A stretch of 12,268 nucleotides of DNA from an uncultured Eubacteriales bacterium (GTDB lineage Bacteria > Bacillota > Clostridia > Oscillospirales > Oscillospiraceae), in the NCBI GenBank assembly GCA_900551355.1, contig URVR01000029.1, positions 1 to 12,268 of the forward strand, written 5' to 3'. The translations under genes and the position numbers were made by a program. Under the pieces are notes generated by a model. The model worked only from the letters and a program-made list of their open reading frames with translations. It searched no databases and was not told the DNA's origin. Positions 6,234 through 12,268 of the stretch are shown here, in pieces; position 1 is the stretch's first letter; every line of letters begins with the position of its first letter.

Positions 6234-8882
6234 TTACTCCTTTGCCGCCAGCCAGTTTTTGCCGCTGTGCGCCTCCGCGATCAGGGGGACGGACAGGCTG
6301 GCCGCCTGCTCCATCTCCTCCGTCAGCAGGCGCTCTACCTGCTCCTGCTCCGATGCCGGACACTCCACGATCAGCTCGTCGTGTACCTGCATGAGAAGCC
6401 GGGCGCGCAGCCCCTCCCGCTTCAGGCGGCGGTGTACCCGCACCATGGCCAGCTTCATGATATCGGCGGCGGTGCCCTGCACCGGCATATTCAGCGCCAC
6501 CCGCTTGCCGAATTCCCGCAGGTTGAAATTGCTGCTTTTCAGCTCCGGCAGGGCGCGGCGGCGGTGCATCAGCGTCTGCACGTAGCCGTCCTGCTCCGCC
6601 TTGGCCACCACGTCGGTCATATACTGCCGCACGCCCTGATACGTCTCAAAATACCGCTCCATATACGCCTTGGCCTCCGCCACGGATACGCCGATATCCT
6701 GCGCCAGTGAGAAGGCGGAGATGCCGTAGACGATGCCGAAGTTCACCGCCTTGGCCCGGCGGCGCATCTCCGGCGTCACCTCCTCCGGCGGCACGTGGAA
6801 CACGCGGGAGGCGGTGACGGTGTGGAAGTCCTCCCCCGAGCGGAATGCCGCCTGCATCTCCGTGTCCCCGGCGATGTGGGCCAGCAGCCGCAGCTCGATC
6901 TGTGAGTAGTCCGCGTCCACCAGCACGCAGCCCTCCGGCGCGGTGAACATCCGCCGCAGCTGGCTGCCCAGCTCCGTGCGGGTGGGGATATTCTGCAGGT
7001 TCGGCTCCGTGGAGCTGAGACGGCCCGTGGCCGTCACGGTCATCTGGAAGCTTGTGCGCACCCGGCCGTCCGGGTCAATGACCTTCAAAAGTCCGTCCAC
7101 ATAGGTGCTTTTCAGCTTGGCGTACTGCCGGTAGCGCAGCACATCCGCCACGATGGGCGCGTCATAGCGCAGCTTTTCCAGCACATCCGCGTTGGTGGAC
7201 CAGCCGGTCTTCGTCTTTTTGCCGTGGGGCAGACCCAGCTTTTCAAACAGGATGATCCCCAGCTGCTTGGGGGAGTTGATATTGAATGTCTCCCCCGCCG
7301 CGGCGTAGATGGCCTGCTCCGTCTCGTCCATGACCCTCTGCAGCGTCTCGCCGTACTCGGCCAGGGCTTTCCGGTCCACCAGAAAGCCCGCCGTCTCCAT
7401 ATCCGCCAGCACCCGGCACAGCGGCAGCTCCACGTCGTAGTAGAGCGGCTCCATATCCAGCTCCCGCAGCTTGGGCGCCAGCGTCTCGTGGAGCGCCGAC
7501 ACGGCGGAGGTGTAGCTGATCAGGGCCGCCTGCGCCGCCGCGTCGTCCCCCAGCAGGGAAGTAAACGCCTCCGGCGACAGGTGTGCGGGCTTGGGCAGCT
7601 CCTCGTTATAAAAGGAGAGGAACAGCTTGGGGATATCGTAGCTGCCGGCGGTGGCGTCGCAGAGGTACGCCGCCAGCGCCGTGTCGAACACGAAGCCCTC
7701 GGCGGGCAGCTCCCGCTCCAGCAGGGCGCGCATGGTATCCTTGATGTGATGCCCCACCTTTTTGATGTCCCCCGCGAACAGCGACGCCAACAGGTCATGC
7801 CAGTTCCCGGCGTAGCGGTTTTCGTACAGCTCCGCCATTAGGGTCGCGTCCTCCCCCGCCTCGCACTCTACCGCCAGCGCGGAGAGATCCGGCAGACCGT
7901 AGACGGTGACGTGCTCTGCCGCCCGCCACAGGGTCAGCAGCTCCTCCGCCCGCGCCGCCGTCTCCACGATCTCCGCATGGGCGGTGTGGGATGGCTTTTC
8001 CTCCACGGCGCGGCTGGGGGACAGGCCGTACTTGTCGATGAGCTTCTGGAATTCCAGACGCAGGAACAGGTCGTACAGCTCCGGCTTGAAGGGCTGGCGC
8101 AGGTTGTCCTCCGGCTTGAAGTCCAGCGGCGCGTCGGTGATGATGGTGGCCAGCCAATAGCTGTGCCGTGCCGCCTCCTCCCCCTCCTGCAGCTTTCGGA
8201 GGGCGGCGGGCTTGGCGTGGACGTCCGGCATCTGCGCGTACAGCGTATCGATGCTGCCGTACTCCTGCACCAGCGCCATGGCGGTCTTTTCTCCGATGCC
8301 CGGTACGCCCGGGATGTTGTCGGAGCTGTCGCCCATCAGCGCCTTCAGGTCGATCATGTGGATGGGCGCAAAGCCGTAGGTCTCCCGGAACGTCTCCGGC
8401 GTCATATCCTTTGTGGTGGTCTGTCCCATGCGGGTGGACACCAGCTTCACCTTGGTGTGGTCGGTGATGAGCTGGAGGCTGTCCTTATCGCCGGTGACGA
8501 TAACGCAGTCCCAGCCGTCGGCCTCGCATTTGCGGCTGATGGTGCCGATGAGATCGTCGGCCTCGTAGCCGGTCAGCTCGTACTGGGGGATGCTCATGGC
8601 CGTCAGCACCTGCTTGAGCGGCAGCATCTGCATGGCCAGTTCCTCCGGCATACCCTTGCGCTGGGCCTTGTAGGCGGCGTCCGCCTGGTGGCGGAACGTA
8701 GGCTCCCGCCGGTCGAAGGTGACGCACAGCGCCTCCGGCTTCTCCTCCTCCAGCAGGCGCTGGAGCGTGGTGACAAAGCCGTAGATGGCGTTGGTATACA
8801 GGCCCTGCCGGGTGGTCAGGGGCCGGATGCCGTAGTAGGCGCGGTTGACGATACTGTTGCCGTCAAGAACCATCAATTTCAT
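6234..8882 (-). CDS. polA: DNA polymerase I
   Basis: 882 residues, full length. It fills gaps in repair and removes RNA primers from Okazaki fragments. The 5'-3' nuclease domain (about 1-290) has D7, YEADD (106-110), GDKDS (131-135) and GDSSDNIPGVPGIGEKTA (184-201). The middle 3'-5' exonuclease-like domain (about 305-480) has lost the DxE of Exo I (the segment reads LPDLSALAVEC) and the Exo III YxxxD, so proofreading is probably absent, as in Bacillus and Thermus PolA. The polymerase domain (about 485-882) keeps motif A DYSQIELRLLAH (catalytic D658), motif B RRAKAVNFGIVYG (R707, K711, F715, Y719) and motif C MQVHDELIVE (H834, D835). The start is ATG 8882 with GGGAGGAG at 8894-8887. First gene of the polA-rimI-tsaD operon. 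Confidence 0.98.
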   Translation of the reverse strand: MKLMVLDGNSIVNRAYYGIRPLTTRQGLYTNAIYGFVTTLQRLLEEEKPEALCVTFDRREPTFRHQADAAYKAQRKGMPEELAMQMLPLKQVLTAMSIPQYELTGYEADDLIGTISRKCEADGWDCVIVTGDKDSLQLITDHTKVKLVSTRMGQTTTKDMTPETFRETYGFAPIHMIDLKALMGDSSDNIPGVPGIGEKTAMALVQEYGSIDTLYAQMPDVHAKPAALRKLQEGEEAARHSYWLATIITDAPLDFKPEDNLRQPFKPELYDLFLRLEFQKLIDKYGLSPSRAVEEKPSHTAHAEIVETAARAEELLTLWRAAEHVTVYGLPDLSALAVECEAGEDATLMAELYENRYAGNWHDLLASLFAGDIKKVGHHIKDTMRALLERELPAEGFVFDTALAAYLCDATAGSYDIPKLFLSFYNEELPKPAHLSPEAFTSLLGDDAAAQAALISYTSAVSALHETLAPKLRELDMEPLYYDVELPLCRVLADMETAGFLVDRKALAEYGETLQRVMDETEQAIYAAAGETFNINSPKQLGIILFEKLGLPHGKKTKTGWSTNADVLEKLRYDAPIVADVLRYRQYAKLKSTYVDGLLKVIDPDGRVRTSFQMTVTATGRLSSTEPNLQNIPTRTELGSQLRRMFTAPEGCVLVDADYSQIELRLLAHIAGDTEMQAAFRSGEDFHTVTASRVFHVPPEEVTPEMRRRAKAVNFGIVYGISAFSLAQDIGVSVAEAKAYMERYFETYQGVRQYMTDVVAKAEQDGYVQTLMHRRRALPELKSSNFNLREFGKRVALNMPVQGTAADIMKLAMVRVHRRLKREGLRARLLMQVHDELIVECPASEQEQVERLLTEEMEQAASLSVPLIAEAHSGKNWLAAKE

Positions 8883-8914
8883 AGGGCTCCTCCCAAAATT
8901 CCATAAGTAGTTAT

Positions 8915-8943
8915 ATTATACGCCGAATTTCTCCGCAAAACAA
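8915..8943 (-). promoter_or_regulatory. Promoter of the polA-rimI-tsaD operon
   Basis: On the minus strand TTGTTT (8943-8938) and a consensus TATAAT (8920-8915) are spaced by 17 bp. The start would be near 8908, about 25 bases before the polA ATG. Its -35 lies only 9 bp from the -35 of the divergent transporter promoter. Confidence 0.75.
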
Positions 8944-8952
8944 CCGTTACTC

Positions 8953-8980
8953 TTGACAGTGTTCCTTTTTGTGGTAGACT
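8953..8980 (+). promoter_or_regulatory. Promoter of the AEC transporter
   Basis: Consensus TTGACA (8953-8958), 16-bp spacer and TAGACT (8975-8980) preceded by TGG, an extended -10. The leader of about 65 bases includes a small hairpin CTGCGG/CCGCAG (9000-9005, 9013-9018) before the ribosome site. Confidence 0.7.
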
Positions 8981-9050
8981 TGTCTGGTGCGTTTTGGGAC
9001 TGCGGCAAAATCCCGCAGCCTTCCATCTTGATAAAGGAGGCCCCTTCCCT

Positions 9051-9977
9051 ATGATCGGATCCTTTCTGACGGTAGGCCGTCAGATCATCACGCTGTACCT
9101 GCTGATGGCCGTGGGCTATGCGCTGGGCAAGGTCAAGCTCATCGATGACCGTGGCTCCCTGTGCATGAGCAATCTGGTGATGTACGTCGTCTCCCCCTGC
9201 ATGATGCTGGTGGCGTTCCAGCGCCCGCTGGAGCGTGAGCTGCTCCACGAATTTGCCATCATGCTGGGCGTGGCGCTGCTGCTCCACGCCGCCTTCATCG
9301 TGCTGTCCCGTCTTCTGATCCGGGAGAAGGACGCCCACCGCCGGGGCCTGCTGCTGTTCGGCGCCGTGTTCTCCAACTGCGGCTTTATGGGCTACCCGTT
9401 GATGACGGCGCTGTTCGGCACCATCGGTGTGTTCTACGGCTCCGCCTATGTGGTGGTGTTCACCTTCCTCACCTGGACCTACGGCATCTACGCCATGACC
9501 GGCGACCACTCCCAGCTGAAGCTGCGGCCCCTGCTGCTGAACCCCGGCGTCATCAGCATTGCGCTGGCCATGGCCCTGTTCCTGCTGCAGATCACCCTGC
9601 CGGAGCTGCTGATGGTGCCCATCACCTATCTGTCCGACCTGAACACGCCTCTGCCCATGGTGGTGGTGGGCTATCAACTGAGCCACGCGGATTTCCGCGC
9701 CGCCCTGCGGGGCGTCGGCTCGTGGGTGTCCATGCTGCTGCGTCTGGTGGCGCTGCCCCTGCTGTCGCTGGGCATCTGCCTGGCCCTGGGGCTGGACAGC
9801 CGCCTGACGGTCATCACCGTCATTGCCGCCAGCGCGCCCCCCGCCGCCCTGATGAGCATGTTCTCCGCCAAGTTCCGGCTGGACACGGCGCTGGCCTCCT
9901 CGCTGGTGTCGGTGCAGACGGCGTTCTCCGCCCTGACCATGCCGCTGATGGTGAGCCTTGCCAACTATCTGGCCTGA
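9051..9977 (+). CDS. AEC-family (auxin efflux carrier-like) transporter
   Basis: 308 residues, an integral membrane protein with about 8-10 hydrophobic segments (about 5-27, 38-57, 66-89, 98-122, 126-147, 163-183, 196-210, 225-246, 252-270 and 285-306). Family signatures: VFSNCGFMGYPL (106-117), LNPGVISIALAMALFL (163-178) and SDLNTPLPMVVVGYQL (195-210). Bacterial AEC proteins export or exchange small organic anions such as malate or malonate; the substrate here cannot be read from sequence. The start is ATG 9051 with AAAGGAGG at 9033-9040; the upstream in-frame ATG at 8994 lacks a ribosome site and falls in the leader. Single-gene unit with its own promoter and the terminator at 9991-10027. 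Confidence 0.9.
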   Translation: MIGSFLTVGRQIITLYLLMAVGYALGKVKLIDDRGSLCMSNLVMYVVSPCMMLVAFQRPLERELLHEFAIMLGVALLLHAAFIVLSRLLIREKDAHRRGLLLFGAVFSNCGFMGYPLMTALFGTIGVFYGSAYVVVFTFLTWTYGIYAMTGDHSQLKLRPLLLNPGVISIALAMALFLLQITLPELLMVPITYLSDLNTPLPMVVVGYQLSHADFRAALRGVGSWVSMLLRLVALPLLSLGICLALGLDSRLTVITVIAASAPPAALMSMFSAKFRLDTALASSLVSVQTAFSALTMPLMVSLANYLA

Positions 9978-9990
9978 ATCGCATAAAAGA

Positions 9991-10027
9991 GGAAGCTCGA
10001 CGGCTGTGCCGTCGGGCTTCCCTTTTT
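9991..10027. terminator. Rho-independent terminator, transporter side, probably bidirectional
   Basis: The stem GGAAGCTCGACGGC (9991-10004), loop TGT, and GCCGTCGGGCTTCC (10008-10021) has 14 pairs including one G-T, followed by CTTTTT on the plus strand. On the minus strand the same stem is followed by TCTTTTATG, so it can also end transcription of the convergent regulator gene. Confidence 0.9.
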
Positions 10028-10033
10028 ATGTAC

Positions 10034-10723
10034 TTATTTGTTGTTCAGCTTGCCCAGATACCGGTAGATGCTGGCCTCGGAGCTGTGGAGCGCCTGGGCC
10101 ACATGGCTGACGGACCCCTTCAGCAGGAACACGCCCTTGCGGTTCAGGATATCCATGATCTCCATTTTCTCGTCCTGGGTCAGGCGGTCCACCTCCACCG
10201 GGTAGTCCTCCACCACCTGCGAGACGATGCTGGCCGTGGCGCCGGCAATGGACGTGGGATAGCCGCTGCGCACCGGCGTCTCCACCGGGTCGTTGCTGTC
10301 GGCAATGAGCCGGGTACCGCTGGGCGCGCCGCGCTTGGCGCCGCTGCCGCACAGCTCCATGACCCTGCGGGACAGCTCCTCGTACCGGCTGGCGTCGAAG
10401 TTGATGCACAGCAGGCCCGCCAGCTCGCCGGAGCGGCCCTTGATGAACATGGAGTTGGAGCACATGGTCTTACCGGTGGCGGACACCGACTCGAAATTCA
10501 GCACATAGTTCTGCGTCTCGTACAGGTTCCCGGCCACGTACTCCAGCATCCTGTTGCTCAGCGGCGACCCCAGATGGCGGCCGGTCAGCTCGCCGTTGGC
10601 GATGGCAATGATCTCGTTGGAGTCATCGTTCAGCTCGTGCAGGGCGATCTCGTAATCCGGTCCCAGAACGTGGCCCAGAAAGTCCACGATGAGCATATAG
10701 TGCCGTTTCAGTTCCTTTTCCAT
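10034..10723 (-). CDS. YheO/DauR-type PAS-HTH transcriptional regulator
   Basis: 229 residues. The N-terminal YheO-like PAS domain (about 8-115) carries typical motifs: GPDYEIALHEL (21-31), IIAIANGELTGRHLGSPLS (within 38-56), and YVLNFESVSATGKTMCSN with FIKGRSGELAGLLCINFD (about 73-110). The C-terminal HTH_22-type domain (about 170-229) ends in KGSVSHVAQALHSSEASIYR (202-221), the helix-turn-helix. Family members sense small metabolites (DauR responds to D-amino acids in Pseudomonas); the ligand here is unknown. The start is ATG 10723 with AAAGGAGG at 10740-10733. It lies 36 bp downstream of the acyl-CoA synthetase on the same strand, so the two are probably cotranscribed. Confidence 0.9.
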   Translation of the reverse strand: MEKELKRHYMLIVDFLGHVLGPDYEIALHELNDDSNEIIAIANGELTGRHLGSPLSNRMLEYVAGNLYETQNYVLNFESVSATGKTMCSNSMFIKGRSGELAGLLCINFDASRYEELSRRVMELCGSGAKRGAPSGTRLIADSNDPVETPVRSGYPTSIAGATASIVSQVVEDYPVEVDRLTQDEKMEIMDILNRKGVFLLKGSVSHVAQALHSSEASIYRYLGKLNNK

Positions 10724-10759
10724 GGGGGGCAGCCTCCTTTTTCTGTATAGTGCGGGGCG

Positions 10760-12220
10760 TTACGCCTCCGTCTGCTGGGTGGCCAGCTTCGCCTTCTCCT
10801 CGTCCTCCAGCACGCGGTAGGCCACCTTGCCCACCAGCGTCTTGGGCAGCTCATCCCTGAACTCGATGTCGTAGGGCATGGCGTACTTGGCGATGTGCTT
10901 GCGGCAGTAGGCCAGCAGCTCCTGCTTGGTGTTGTCGTCGGCGGGGACGCCGGGCTTGAGCATCACGAAGGCCTTGACCTTCTGCATCTTATAGGCGTCG
11001 GGCACGCCGATGATGCAGCTCATCTGCACCTTCTCGTGGGCGTCCAGAATGTTCTCCAGCTGGCCGGGATACACGTTGTAGCCGGAGGAGATGATCATCC
11101 GCTTGGCGCGGCCCTTGAAGTAGATGAAGCCCTGCTCGTCCATGCTGCCCAGGTCGCCGGTATAGACCCAGGTCAGGCCGTCGTCGTGCTTACGCAGCGT
11201 CTTGGCCGTCTCCTCGGGGTTGTTCATGTACTCCTTCATGACGGTGGGGCCGGCCAGCAGGATCTCGCCCTCCTCGCCGTAGGGGACCTCCTCGTCGGTG
11301 TCGGGCTTGACGATCTTGATATAGGTGTCGGGGAAGGGCAGGCCGATGGAGCCCTCCTTATAGATATTGGTGGGGGTCAGGCAGCAGGCCGTCACCGTCT
11401 CGGTGGTGCCGTAGCCCTCCCGCACCTGAATGACGGCCTTGTGGTCGTACAGGAACTTGTCGAACTTCTTCTTCAGCTCGATGGACAGGCTGTCGCCGCC
11501 GGAGAACACGCCCTTCAGGCTGCTGAGGTCGGCGTTGTCCATGCTGGGCAGGCGCAGCAGCGCCTCGTACAGCGTGGGGACACCGGCGATGAAGTTACAC
11601 TTGTACTTCACGATCTGCTTGGCGTAGCTCTTGGCGGTAAAGCGGGGGATCAGGATGCAGCGTCCGCCCTGAGACAGCATGGAGTGGACGCACACGCCCA
11701 GACCGAAGCCGTGGAACAGGGGCATGGCCGCCAGCATCCGGTCACCGGGCCGGAACATGGGGTTGGTGGCGATGATCTGCTGTCCCAGCGCATTGAAGTT
11801 GCCGTTGGTCAGCACGATGCCCTTGGTGGTGCCGGTGGTGCCGCCGGAGTACAGGATGACGGCGGGATCGTCGAAGCCCCGCTCCACCCGGTAGTTCTTG
11901 TAGAAGCAGTACCGGGACATGTCCATGAATTCCTTCCAGCGGATGACGGGGGCGTCCTCGGGGATCTTCTGGATCTTGCGTCCCTCGGTGAGCATGTAGC
12001 CGGCGCGGATGGTGCGGCTCAGCTCGTCCTTTACGGAGGCGATGATGATGTTGATGATGCCGGTGTTCTGGCGGATATGCTCAAACTTGTTGTAGAACTG
12101 ATCCAGCGTGATGGCCGTGGTGGATTCGGAGGCATTGAGGTAGAACTCGATCTCCTTCTCCGCCGACAGGGGGTGGATCATGTTGGCGATGCCGCCCACC
12201 AGATTGACGGCGTAGAACAT
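10760..12220 (-). CDS. AMP-forming acyl-CoA synthetase (AMP-binding family), N-terminus missing
   Basis: 486 native residues reach the adapter junction; roughly the first 60-90 residues are outside the window. It activates a carboxylic acid as acyl-AMP, then forms the CoA thioester. Visible ANL-superfamily motifs, in fragment numbering: P-loop YSGGTTGTTKG (124-134), GYGTTE (269-274), YTGDLG (353-358), hinge GRAKRMIISSGYNVYP (370-385), and the adenylation lysine K465 in LPKTLVGKVAYR (458-469). The linker and C-terminal layout resemble medium/long-chain fatty acyl-CoA ligases, but chain length is not determined. The first native codon (ATG at 12220) is internal: sequence upstream of it is adapter, which adds a false MRSSAASDVYKRQ. 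The regulator gene follows 36 bp downstream. Confidence 0.92.
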   Translation of the reverse strand: MFYAVNLVGGIANMIHPLSAEKEIEFYLNASESTTAITLDQFYNKFEHIRQNTGIINIIIASVKDELSRTIRAGYMLTEGRKIQKIPEDAPVIRWKEFMDMSRYCFYKNYRVERGFDDPAVILYSGGTTGTTKGIVLTNGNFNALGQQIIATNPMFRPGDRMLAAMPLFHGFGLGVCVHSMLSQGGRCILIPRFTAKSYAKQIVKYKCNFIAGVPTLYEALLRLPSMDNADLSSLKGVFSGGDSLSIELKKKFDKFLYDHKAVIQVREGYGTTETVTACCLTPTNIYKEGSIGLPFPDTYIKIVKPDTDEEVPYGEEGEILLAGPTVMKEYMNNPEETAKTLRKHDDGLTWVYTGDLGSMDEQGFIYFKGRAKRMIISSGYNVYPGQLENILDAHEKVQMSCIIGVPDAYKMQKVKAFVMLKPGVPADDNTKQELLAYCRKHIAKYAMPYDIEFRDELPKTLVGKVAYRVLEDEEKAKLATQQTEA

Positions 12221-12268
12221 CTGTCTCTTATACACATCTGACGCTGCCGACGATCGCATAAGTGTAGA
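12221..12268 (+). other. Illumina Nextera P5-side adapter (not genomic)
   Basis: Bases 12221-12239 (CTGTCTCTTATACACATCT) are the reverse-complement Tn5 mosaic end, 12240-12253 the Read 1 overhang, 12254-12261 an i5 index (TTATGCGA when reversed, which I recall as S522), and 12262-12268 the start of P5. It creates a false start for the synthetase. Confidence 0.98.

Noticed and set aside
5767..6363. Upstream in-frame extension of TsaD
   Set aside because: It is the alternate frame of rimI and the polA 3' end, Gly/Ala/Arg-rich with no homology signature; TsaD has its canonical start at 5766.
12221..12259. Apparent start codon of the acyl-CoA synthetase in MRSSAASDVYKRQ
   Set aside because: Entirely adapter-encoded; the true start lies outside the window.
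1..12268. CRISPR array, transposon or prophage
   Set aside because: No repeat-spacer series, transposase, integrase or phage structural gene is visible. The Tn5 mosaic ends are library adapter and do not indicate a natural transposon.

Overview
The window is a single 12.2-kb fragment of a high-GC bacterial chromosome with sequencing-library adapter at both ends. Bases 1-49 and 12221-12268 are Illumina Nextera (Tn5) adapter plus index, so about 50-12220 is real genomic sequence and both end genes are cut by the library, not by biology. Gene content (PolA with a degenerate proofreading domain, a GltD-like iron-sulfur flavoprotein, many strong AAAGGAGG ribosome sites, the polA-rimI-tsaD order) suggests an anaerobic Clostridia-type Firmicute, probably a gut Oscillospiraceae-like organism. 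That taxonomic call is inference from protein style and GC content, not a search result.

Layout. (1) 50-2804, minus: a large iron-sulfur/FAD/NAD(P) oxidoreductase, C-terminus cut by the adapter, divergent from (2) 2989-3687, plus: a GntR/FadR-type regulator. The 184-bp region between them holds facing promoters and a perfect FadR-type palindrome just upstream of the regulator's ribosome site. (3) 3804-4286, minus: a tRNA-Thr(CGU) with its own promoter(s). Two bases after its CCA end comes a terminator hairpin whose 3' arm contains the ribosome site of a 58-residue Fic-antitoxin-like protein. (4) 4287-4717: a gene-free, pyrimidine-rich stretch with an extended -10 element and a small DnaA-box cluster. 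(5) 4753-8882, minus: a tight polA-rimI-tsaD operon. (6) 9051-9977, plus: an AEC-family membrane transporter, divergent from polA. (7) 10034-12220, minus: an AMP-forming acyl-CoA synthetase (N-terminus cut off) followed by a YheO/DauR-type PAS-HTH regulator.

How it fits together. polA-rimI-tsaD is housekeeping (DNA repair and Okazaki fragment processing, N-terminal acetylation, tRNA t6A modification). The oxidoreductase/GntR pair and the synthetase/PAS-HTH pair look like regulated catabolic or redox modules whose substrates cannot be read from this window. The least conventional spot is the tRNA-Thr/antitoxin-like junction at 3851-4135, where terminator, ribosome site and a putative toxin-neutralising protein are compressed together with no Fic toxin in sight. 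I see no CRISPR array, no transposase and no phage gene.
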